Below are positions 10,772 through 20,099 of a DNA stretch of 64,000 nt, piece by piece (position 1 is the first letter of the stretch; every line of letters begins with the position of its first letter). The notes beneath the pieces were generated by a model. The model worked only from the letters and a program-made list of their open reading frames with translations. It was not told the origin of the DNA and searched no databases. Position numbers and translations under genes: made by a program. Origin of the DNA: Nepenthes gracilis (Eukaryota; Streptophyta; Magnoliopsida; Caryophyllales; Nepenthaceae); contig BSYO01000035.1 in the NCBI GenBank assembly GCA_033239525.1, positions 4,872,627-4,936,626 on the forward strand, given 5' to 3'.

Positions 10772-12860
10772 CTAGCTGCCCAATAGATTCAAACAAGTTG
10801 GAAGGTCCTGATTGAGAAAAGTCAGAGGTCCTCCATTTTTCTGGGAGACCAAGTCAGCCCTGCGTTGAGCACTAGCATTCCTCGGATCAAACAGAGCAGT
10901 AGGAAACCTCGGGGCCAAAATCCTCATGACCTGGCGGCACATCTTGATGGTGTCCCAATACTTGCGCTCCAGAGCCGGCCTTATGTCATCGAGCTTCAGT
11001 GAGGTCTTGAGCTCCTCCTCCAATTGTAGGTTCCTACCCCGAACGGAGACGTTCAGTTACTCTTGATCCCTCAGCAAGCCCTTGAGGGAAGAAATTTTGC
11101 TCTGGGCTTAAGCAAGCTCAAGCTCTAGAAGTTGGACACACTCCCGAGAGACCTGAAGGCTTCTAACTCTGCGCAAATCTGGCCGGCCTTGCCAATGATC
11201 AATCCAAAATAGCCAGCCAGCTCATGAAGTTGCAAAAGGCAAAACAAGTCATTAAGGCACAGACGGAAAAGAACAAGAGCCTGAAGAAGGGAAGAGAAGT
11301 ACCTTAGAGACGAGAGAGCTCCTAGCTAAACTCTCCTCTCTGGGGGTCTAGGACTCCACCGGTTCCATTGCAGCCGCCTCCTCGGCCACAAAAGCCTCAA
11401 CCCTGCCCTCGAACACAGGGGCAACTTCACCAAGATCTAAAACTAGGAGCTCAGCTACTTCAAAATGATCCTCGGCCCCAATCTATGCTTCAGCAGCATG
11501 TGAAGTCGCCGCGATGTCCTCGACCAGGACCTTAGGAACCGCTGCCTAAGTCCCAATTGAACTGTAGATTTGGATTGCAAGGCAAGGGAGCTCAGCAGTC
11601 TCAGTAGTGGGCGGCCTCGTGGCCCAGCTTTCCACGGCCTCAGCAGTCGTCAACATGGTCATCATCGCTGCTTCCTCGGCCTGAGTCGCCTCAGCCACCC
11701 CCTCTGCCTGACCCTCAGCAATGTCCTCGGATGAATTACTTATCCAATCCGAGACCTCACCAGTGAAAATAGAAGAAATGTCAAGCATGGGCTCATCAAG
11801 GGGAGGCTGGGCAACACGTGTCTCTGTAGACAGGCCCGCGAACTTAGGAGGCTGCTCAAAAGACTCAGCAGTGACTGAAGGTCCGACACCTTCAGCTCCT
11901 CGGACTGGCACCGCCTGCAATGGCTTCAATCTCCTCAAAAGCTGCTTGATCACAGCTTCGTTATCATCGGACAAGTACTCCACGATTGTCACCGGACGTT
12001 TCGAAGTTTCAGTCTGGTGACTTTTCTTTGTCTGCTTGGACCGCTTCTCGATCAACAAACAGAGCTTTTACTTCTTCGCTGGAGGAGTAGCAGGAGCACC
12101 AGAGTCCTCGGGTTGAGGCTCCCACTTGGTTTTCGCCAAGTACTCGGGTTTCAGCCATCTGTTCTTCTTGTTTTCGTTGAAGGAGCCAAGGTTGGACAAC
12201 GCCAAGTCCGTGACATTCTTCGCAACAGCCCTCTCATCATTCAAGGCGTCCTTGCAATGTTTGGGTTCCACGTCCCCCCAAACATTGGAGATGGCCCAAT
12301 TCTCACGGACGCGAAGAAAGAAAAACTTGTCCTTCCAACTTTTGGTGGAATCAAGGTTTCCACCACTTATCTCCGTGAACTCAAGACATGGAGTGATGAC
12401 AATCCAATCCTAGCCGTGAGAGAATCTCAGCATCACCTTCACCATCGCAACGTCAAGTACCTTGTTGTAGTAACAACCAAAAACGCAAAGAGACACAATG
12501 TACATGGCAGCGTTTGACTGCAACATTGCAACTGGAACTTTGAGTTCCATCATGATGTGGTACAGCTCCAAGGAAACGGGAAAATGAAGCCCACCCTTGA
12601 GGTGGACTTCGTAAAAAGTGATAAAACCATCAGGTGCACTGCAAGCCCTTTCATGGGCATCAGGAACCACCATCGCCATTGAGCTTGGAATTTTGTACTT
12701 CACACGGATAGCCACAAGGTTAGCCATAGAAAGGGAAGAAGCAATATCTTTCATGCCAAGAGCCATCGTAAGGTATGAAAATGCAAGGAAGAAAGAACAA
12801 TCGAGGCCCGAGGACTTGGGATCACATCCCGAGAGGCCTAAAGAGCTGAATTGGTCCAAA
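10772..12860 (-). pseudogene. Antisense gene of the Tat element (PF04195-like)
   Basis: Runs opposite to pol between the spacer and the 3' LTR. The upstream part (about 12,790-12,410) reads MVVPDAHERACSAPDGFITF, then YEVHLKGGLHFPVSLELYHI and SNAAMYIVSLCVFGC, which resembles the 'putative gypsy type transposon' domain of plant elements. After one stop it continues with SWKDKFFFLRVRENW, then a Lys/Glu/Pro/Ala-rich region (12,271-11,546), and a last piece at 11,023-10,772. Stops near 12,409, 12,067 and 11,545 break it. Its 5' end was lost with the start of the 3' LTR: the open frame now begins inside LTR sequence. Role unknown; similar antisense genes are reported in Tat-lineage elements. Confidence 0.65.
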
Positions 12861-13705
12861 AGACTGACTTAATTTGAAAGGCTCGAGGACTCCGTAAGAG
12901 ACCAAAGTCTCCAATAAAGCCTCGAGGACATTTGGCGCCAATGCCCGCAGACTTTATAAAAGCCTTTATTAAAGACGAGAGTTCTGATAAATCTCCAACC
13001 ACATGAGCACAAAAAAGGAAGCTCAAGACGACCAAGGACGCCAGCTCAGAGAGTTGACCTTTGCAAATGCACGCGCAATCTTCACAGGGAATGATGACTT
13101 GCAAAACATGCGCGATCACTGTAGAAGTGACGTCTTATGTAACAAGCCTGCATGACCGCAACGTCTCTAACACGGCAAGATAGATTTGTAAAGTTGGTAA
13201 CAGGATCCCCTGCACACGCTCCACATGGGTGCTCCACGTAGGAGGATTCAAAGCACTATATATAGATTTACTATGTACCTAAGAAAGGGAGGGAACGTTT
13301 TGCACTTGCATTTACGCTCATAGAGAGAGAAAGAAAGACACCCTCGCTGCGCAACTGAGAGAACACTTGTAATAGTGAGGGTAATCCTAGAGAGTCGCCA
13401 TCTTAAGTCATGTTCTCATTCACTCTCCTTTGTAACTTGGTTTCTTTGTAACCAAAATAACCCTAGTGAGATTATTTACGGACCAAGAGTCCCGTGGTTT
13501 TTCCCTCTCATTCAAGAGAGGGTTTTCCACATAAAATACTGCATGTCACTACTATTCTCTCTCTCTATCTCTCAAAACCACATCGTCTAATCTAAGAGGA
13601 CATCCTTACTCTTTGTGTTGCACGGGTTCTATCCGAGTACACTCAAAAAGATCCAAGGACATATGTGGATCTCCATCCGTATGACCAAAATCCAAAAACG
13701 CAACA
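12803..13705 (+). repeat. Tat element 3' LTR, 5'-truncated
   Basis: Aligns from GAGGCCCGAGGACTTGGG (12,803) with position 3,693 of the 5' LTR and ends in the same ACGCAACA. The first 104 bp of the LTR and the polypurine tract expected upstream are missing. The junction is directly against antisense-gene sequence (..aagaacaatc), which points to a deletion after insertion. Confidence 0.82.
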
Positions 13706-13710
13706 AATAG

Positions 13711-14744
13711 CAACTAAATGTAGAAGTATGTTAGTATTAGGTTTCAACATCTACATCATTTTTTTTTATTGTCTCCATTTACATCTTATCATCAGTAAAA
13801 GCAATATGCACCAACTCTGGCTCATATAATAAGAGATGTGCAATCTCTAGCTATCCAACATCCCGAGTGAATTGAATGCATCTCGACAAATTTTTCACAT
13901 CTTACTCTCTCCATGTGAACAATGTGGATTTCTTGAAAAAGGGCACAAATCGCTATAAACAAAAATGTGTCCAAAAACGAGTTGAACATATCCAAATATG
14001 TCGAAGTGTGTCAAAATTTTAAAAAATAAAAATTTTTCGGACGTGCAATGGAGCTTGTCTGACCTGTGTTAAGACATGTAGGGAGCATCTTGGGGAATCT
14101 TAGCTTAGAAGACTAATGAAATATTTAACCACCATAGTTCTTCTCCTTTATCTTATAGGCTGATTCGAAATGCAGAAATTATGGACAAAGAGAGCATATC
14201 ACATAGCAAGATTTAGCAGAGAAAGGTGAGCAAGGGCACAGGTCAGGTTTTGCTATTTTGCTATATACAGCTAGCTAGTCCACATAGGCATTTTGGATTT
14301 TGTTATCTTAAGCAAAATCACCCATCATCATTAACCACTTATCATTAAGACATATTCTTAAAATGCCTGTCTATAGCTATGGAAAGAGGGGTATGTTTGC
14401 TAATAGGACAATTTGGCTGCGATTAGTGGATAAAAATATAAATACCAAAAAAATTTGATTTGGAGTCAATACACAAAAATTTAAGATCATTTCTTTAATT
14501 TGTTTGCCATTTCTCTGTCCATAGCTTTCATGGTAGCTTCATTGATGTCACGAGGAAGTTTGTAGATTTTCTCCTCTGATATGATAGAGGTTTTGCTTGT
14601 GTTGTGCTCCCGATTTATGTTTTTAGCAACTTCTCGTATTGCATTATGATTGTGCTTTTTACCCCCTAAATTCAAACAAGGTGAGTGTTTCCTCCAAACA
14701 GGCGATATCAAAGAGAGGTTATTGTGATTTGATTTGTTAGAATG
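13711..14744 (+). other. Copia leader, right part; no gene seen
   Basis: Resumes the host element after the AATAG duplication. AT-rich, with no coding resemblance until the copia gag start at 14,745. Confidence 0.4.
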
Positions 14745-15630
14745 ATGGAGGGAACAGCAAGCAAAATCATTCTTTCAAATGGCACAAACTACCACATTTG
14801 GAGAAACAAAACAAATCTCTTGTTTGTGAAATCACTACATTTGCCAGTGTTGACAACACAAAAACTCAACTTTAGATGAGCAAATATAAAAGATCTTAAG
14901 GTTTAAGATAAAAATAAAAAAAAGTAACAGCCAATATAATCCAAGACTGATGAGGATTGGGAATTTGAGCATTGAGTAAGCATATGGATACATTCAGCAG
15001 TTTATTGATGATAATATTAACAATGCATTTGTAATGTCCCTAAAGTGTTATATGCATCAAAGATAAGACATTAAGAAGGATTTTTTTCCTAAGAATATTA
15101 AGCAAATGAGGTATAGAGAAGGGAGTTTTGTAGCTAATAAATGAATTTCATGGGACACATGATCAATTAGCTGATATGGGCATTAAGTTAGATGACGAGA
15201 TACTTGGGCTTTGGTTGTTTACTACACCGGACTTTTGGGAGATTTTCTGTATCTTATGTATTAACACAGCTCCAAGTGGTATTGTATCTAACGAACTAAC
15301 CAAGGAAGGAGTCTTGAATGTAGAGATGAGAAATGAAGTCCCAAGGTGGTTCTTCATTGCAATCCAAGGTTTTAATTACCAAGAATAAGGGAGAAGGAAG
15401 TTCCAAGTCCAAGGTCATACGGGGAGAGATGAAAGCCAAAGCAAGTCAAGATCAAGATTCAAGAATCTTGAGTTGGGAGTATATTAAGAAGCATTGCTAT
15501 CAATGGAAGAGACAGAACAAGAGTGGTGGTGATAAACCAGAGAAGAGAGATCATGAATCTGATGAGAATATGATCAACCTTGCTTGCCAAGAGGCAGTGG
15601 TGCTTCGCACCATGATATATTAAGAATAAT
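14745..15630 (+). pseudogene. Copia gag (degenerate)
   Basis: Begins MEGTASKIILSNGTNYHIW followed by RNKTNLLFVKSLHLPVL, the N-terminus typical of plant copia gag (DUF4219/UBN2 type), then stops. DEDWEFEH near 14,950, MGIKLDDEILGLWLFTTPD (15,176) and GVLNVEMRNE follow in several frames. A basic region at about 15,390-15,560 replaces the nucleocapsid, and the CCHC knuckle is only partly visible (HCYQWKRQNKSGG). Confidence 0.75.
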
Positions 15631-15939
15631 TTATTCACATCTTACATTACCCTGATTTTGAGGTATTGAAGGTAAATAATGATTTGTCTCAGATAATTGG
15701 CATTGGAGATGTGTTTGAAGATCAACATTGGAGCAAGATTAACTTTCAAGGCTGTTTGACATGTACCAAGCATCCATCTGAATTTTAATTCAATGCAAAA
15801 GCTTTACAATGAGGGGTTTTGCACCAACATCAACGAAGATCAATGAAAACTCACTAGGGACTCCTTGGTTGTATAGCTCGTTGAAAGAAGTGTTTACTTG
15901 ATGGAAGCTCCAATTTCCTGAAGCAACATAAATGTGCCA

Positions 15940-16890
15940 AGAGAGATGATTCTTTTATATTTTGGCATAGGCAACTTAGTCACATAAGCAAGAAGAAGCT
16001 TGATTAGTTGGCCAATAATAATCTTATTTCTAGTGTGAAGATAGCATAGGTGAGCAAGTGTATTGACTGTTTGGTGGAGAAACAGAGGAGTTTCGTTTTA
16101 GTACAATGCATCAGCAAGAAGATCAAGGCTTTGAATTTAGTACACTCTGATGTTTATGGTCCAATAAAAAAAAGATCACTTGGTGGCGCATCATATTTTG
16201 TTATGTTTGTTGACGGTGGTTTGAGGAAGCTTTGATTCTATGCTTTGGTTCAAAGGATCAGGCACCCAATGTGTTAAAGCAATTTCAGGCCACAGTTGAG
16301 AAGCAAATTAGGAAGAGGATGAAGTGCATCCGTAGTTATAAGGGTGACAGGTACACATGGGCATCTGATGAGCATTGTCAATGGCAGGGCATTAGACATC
16401 AAAAGACACCTATACTGGATGGTGTGGCTAAGAGGATGAGCAAGACAGTAATGGAGAGTCAATTGTTAGCTTTCAGAGGCAAGGTTGCCTAGATCCTTTT
16501 GGGAGGAACATTGTATGGGGTGGCTCACGTCAGTAATTTGTCTCCTAGTATTCCTCTGCAGGGTGATATTCTGGACTTTTGTGATAGGATAAAGGCATTC
16601 TTTTGTGTTCCGAGGGATAAAAGGTTGAAGTTAGGGGCTACAACCCGGTAGTGTGTTTTTCTCATTTATGGTCAAGACGAGCTTAGCTACGGATTGTATG
16701 ACTCTATTGAGAAGGATTTAGTCAGAAACATAGATATGGTAAACATTGAAGATCAGATCCTTGATAATACTGACAAGAGAAACAGATTGATTCCTCAAAA
16801 TATTGACAGCTTGATGGATATGGATCTGGTATCTTTGACTAGTTGCCAATTTCCATTAAGAGTGATGTTCAGGGTGGTGTGTTAGGGACA
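15940..16890 (+). pseudogene. Copia GAG-pre-integrase and integrase (degenerate)
   Basis: FWHRQLSHISKKKLD, then CIDCLVEKQRS gives the HHCC zinc module. The core begins LNLVHSDVYGPIKKRSLGGA with the first catalytic Asp (HSDVYG) and SYFVMFVDGG. It breaks into other frames, then FWEEHCMGWL, and the C-terminal region reads CVFLIYGQDELSYGLYDSIE..NIDMVNIEDQ at about 16,650-16,760. Numerous stops. Confidence 0.75.
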
Positions 16891-17069
16891 TTCACGATGT
16901 CTGACAAGGTGTAGGTGATTTCAGTACTGCTCCTGACGTTGATGATTGACATCATGCACCTACAATTCCACCTGCAGTTCCACTCAGTAGGTCTACCGGA
17001 GACTTACAACATTTTATGCAGTTGTCAACTATTAAATGTGTTACTAATGGGAAAGAACCTGATTGTTGT

Positions 17070-17190
17070 ACATAAGCCATGGTAGATGATCATAAAGAGT
17101 GGAACGATGCCATGGAAGAAGAGATGAAGTCATAACATGAGATTCATACCTTTAAGTTGGTGCAGTTGCCTGAGGGCAATCAGTAAATTT
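17070..17190 (+). pseudogene. Copia reverse transcriptase start only
   Basis: AMVDDHKEWNDAMEEEMKS, a stop, then HEIHTFKLVQLPEG matches the very beginning of the copia RT domain. The rest of RT and RNase H is absent: the 3' LTR starts at 17,221. This is a large internal deletion. Confidence 0.75.
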
Positions 17191-17220
17191 CATTCATGGG
17201 AATAGTAGAAAGGAAAATTT

Positions 17221-17785
17221 TGTTAGGGTGGGTCACTCCCATGTGAGACACATAACACATCATACAACACTTCTTTTTTTTTCAATTTTATGATGCTAGA
17301 ATGGCATGCAAACAAACATAGCTCAAGCGGCAAAGACATGATGATAGCACATGGTCAATGCTTGAGCGAGAGAATGGCTGAAGCTAGGCATTTGATGCAA
17401 GCATGACCTGGGCTCAAACGACATGTCAATAGTCTATATAAACCAAATGTAGTTGTGTAGTTTCACACAATATTTTTTGAACAGTTTCATTCTGCATTTG
17501 AATGAAAACATGAGAGGAGCAGAAAGGAGAAAAGAGGAAGGTGTTAATCATACACCTGACAGCTTTTTCCCCTAGATTTTTTCCAGTTTCAAGTATTTTG
17601 TGTACTAAACGGTGTGCAGGTCACTTACACAGATTTAGAATTCCCATTTCAATCTCACTAGGTGTCATTTTCAACTTTGTAATTATGCAGTGGTATGTAA
17701 AACTTTATTGAGGTTAGACTTATACTATCAGCCTCAGAGTTGTAGCAGGTTTGTAATACCATAACTAATTATAGTGAAGCATATA
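17221..17785 (+). repeat. Copia 3' LTR (diverged)
   Basis: Starts TGTTAGGGTGGGTCACTCCC. A TATA-like box (gtctatataaacc) is at about 17,433-17,445. It ends in 'aggtttgtaataccataact' followed by 'agtgaagc', colinear with the 5' copy at 1,923-2,480. The exact end is uncertain because a GATATAT-type repeat follows at once. Confidence 0.55.
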
Positions 17786-17862
17786 ATAAATATCAATATC
17801 AGGCCCCAATACCGACATTTTCTAATGCTGTGACAAATTCATGATATGTCATCATATCAAAG
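17785..17862 (+). repeat. Dispersed GATATAT-type repeat, partial copy
   Basis: About 80 bp matching the left part of the family (AAATATCAATATCAGGCCCC..CCGACATTTTCTAAT..GTGACAAATTCATGATATGT). The right part is absent. Confidence 0.5.
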
Positions 17863-17899
17863 GTAGAGGACCTGAGTCTTGAAAGAGGTGAATGTCTCC

Positions 17900-19650
17900 T
17901 GCCATGCCCATTGCAATGGAGAGGAGGGGCCATCCAACAATAAGTCGCCAACCTGCATTCTAAAGCCTGACAGTGTCAGCCAATCATACCTAGCTAAGGG
18001 CTTATTAAATGCCCAAAGAATTGCTTCCTCTTTGGATATAAAGCAGAGGATTCAAAAAATAGAGCTGCAGGTCATCAACGGACAGGAACAAGAGGACACC
18101 TCTGCTAAATAAGACAACCCCCTCCACTGCAGAAATTCTAGAGAGGTATCTCCTCCCCAGAAAGTTTAAGAAGCCCAACCTGCCATATATCACAAAAGTA
18201 TGGCGCCATTGGATCACCATGATCACCTCTTTACTTTGTGTATCTTTCAAGGCTTGAGAACCTTAGAGCTGTGACAAAGCTACTGCGTGACTCTAAAGGG
18301 GAGCTAGGATGTGCTTCTACCTAGGGGTCAACACAAATCAGTTTAGTTGCAGATCAGAGGATAATCTGCAACCAAACGGCAATATGCAGCTTGATTTTTA
18401 CTGAACTGAACCAAACTGTCGGTTGAGCCAAACCATCAATGTGAAGGTTGGTTTGGTTTAGACAATTTATACAATTTGTAGTACTAAACTCATTAGTCTA
18501 CAAATTACTTGATCAATTTTGTATATTTTATATAAACATCAAAGTAATAAGCAACAATATTAACATAATAATATCTCTAATATGTTCTAACATATCATAA
18601 CAAATGTTGCAGAAATAAATAGCAAAGAAATACAAAACAACATTATAAGTGAAAAAAGTAATCACTGAACAAGAATTGCTCTAATGTCAACTTTGGACAT
18701 GGTCCACAGTAATCCCATAATAAAATATGTAAAATACTATTTAATTAGGAAATTTATATAAAATAAATAAAAATATATTTATTAGAAAAGTAAATGTAAC
18801 TTGATTTAATTTATTTAAACTTTTCAACTTCATCCAAAGCATCTCTATAGCATTAGAATTTGTTTGAAATGTACCAATTTCAACAACAAACAATATCCTC
18901 TAATATTTTATGTAATAATAAACTATTTAAGGAATAAAAAATTCAACCATTTATATGGAAAGATGAATCACAATAATAAAAATCTTCATGATAAAGACAT
19001 CTTTAGTTGCAATCAAAGTTATGTTTGGCATATATAGATATATATTTATGTATTTATATATAATTGTAAATGCTTATGTTCGGATTGGATTGACTTGGTT
19101 CAGTTTAAGTTTTTGAACTGCAACTAGACCAAAAATGCAGTTTGGATAAAAATCAAACTGCAACCAAACCACGCATATGTCAAACCGTCATTTGTAGTTT
19201 GAGTTGGTTTGAACGACCTCAAGCAAAATCATATGGCTCGTTCCAATAGCATTCCAGGGCCTTTCAGGACGAGTTGACATCTTGTAGGAGGATCAAGAAA
19301 CATCCCTGGCATCTATCCAGCATGCACGAAGCCCCGAGTGAGAGTCTGACATAATACCCAGCATGCTTCAATGCAAAGGCTAAGGGGATCCCAAACCTCA
19401 CTGACAAGTTGAAGCTGACAACCTTCATGGGGATATATAGCCCACAAACTTCTTCAAGTAGCTAATCATAACTCACCGCACAGTGACATGGAGTCCAAAG
19501 ATAAACCTCACATCAAAGCAAATCGGTTGAGCAAAGCCAGAGGGTCACAGCAAAACACATAGGTAAGACCGAGCTAAGGAAAAAGTAAACTTCTATGTCA
19601 AAGCAGATCCCCCTAGGCAACCTCAATGGGATCAGCTCATCCAGAGGTAG
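17900..19650 (+). pseudogene. Second gypsy gag relic, split by a MITE
   Basis: Left part: RKFKKPNLPY near 18,155, then RHWITMITSLLCVSF and ARMCFY ending at about 18,320. Right part after the insert: ELTSCRRIKKHPWHLSSM near 19,275, then NAKAKGIPNLTDKLKLTTF near 19,370-19,420. Both are consecutive blocks of the Tat-type gag domain, interrupted by the repeat at 18,323-19,228. Stops are frequent. No LTR or pol was found for this fragment. Confidence 0.6.
18323..19228. mobile_element. hAT-like non-autonomous element (putative)
   Basis: The left end TAGGGGTCAACAC resembles the TAGGGGTG-type end of plant hAT MITEs. The right end (GTTTGAACGACCTCA) is a degenerate complement of it. Subterminal GGTTTGGTTTAG / AACCAAAC blocks occur in both orientations near the ends, and the AT-rich interior has no coding frame. 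It splits a gag relic. An 8 bp duplication could not be seen. Confidence 0.4.
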
Positions 19651-20099
19651 TTGCATCGCCCCCAAACCTCATGTTGTTGGATGCAATTTCTTGCTTCTAA
19701 GTTTGGTGCTTTAGACTGACTTGGGTGTCTAAGCAATCATCCTGAGGAAAAATACCTCGGCTCTTTGACCTATTGTCTTTGTTGTGGTGTGCATGAATTC
19801 TGATTCAAGGATCTAAAGCTTGCTCCGTCTAAGGATAATAGCTTCTAGGGAGGAATCCCTATTGGAGATATGCATCCAATAGTATCAAGAAAGAATATTT
19901 TGTTCAAGCAAGCATGCACTCAAGATGACAAAGACAAGGAGCTTCGTGTGCTCTAATAAATGCAATCTTATTGGGGCATTGATGGCTTATGAAAAAAATG
20001 ATTTCTTTTCAATGAAGCAACCAGATGCAAAAAAAAGGGAGGGGGGGTCAGACTGAAGATATTCAAGAAGACTTACAGTGAAAGACATCAAACAGTGCA
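19651..20099. other. Spacer downstream of SUVH gene
   Basis: No coding resemblance. It should contain the 3' UTR and poly(A) region of the minus-strand gene that ends at 20,100. I could not assign a poly(A) signal. Confidence 0.4.

Larger units (their letters stand above)
3589..13705 (+). mobile_element. Ty3/gypsy retrotransposon, Tat lineage, degenerate
   Basis: The element is 10,117 bp. It begins TGATGGGTACTG, ends ACGCAACA, and is flanked on both sides by the 5 bp duplication AATAG (3,584-3,588 and 13,706-13,710), so insertion boundaries are exact. Order: 5' LTR, primer binding site, gag, protease, RT, RNase H, second RNase H, integrase, 42 bp tandem repeats, antisense gene, truncated 3' LTR. 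The second, archaeal-type RNase H between the classical RNase H and integrase, and the antisense gene before the 3' LTR, are traits of the plant Tat/Ogre group. Many stops, frame changes and altered catalytic residues show that it is dead. The LTRs differ at roughly one base in ten by eye, mostly transitions, so the insertion is old. Confidence 0.9.
1923..17785 (+). mobile_element. Decayed Ty1/copia LTR retrotransposon with nested Tat element
   Basis: Direct repeats starting TGTTGGGGTG (1,923) and TGTTAGGGTG (17,221) are colinear but strongly diverged over about 560 bp and end in matching blocks around 'ccataactaat'. Between them are recognisable copia gag, GAG-pre-integrase, integrase and the beginning of RT, all with stops and frame changes. 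RT stops about 35 bp before the 3' LTR, so most of RT and all of RNase H are deleted. A 10.1 kb gypsy element (3,589-13,705) sits inside; without it the copia element is about 5.7 kb. The gag motifs recall elements annotated as TNT1-94-like. The 3' end is approximate because a dispersed repeat begins there. No target duplication was confirmed. Confidence 0.6.
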
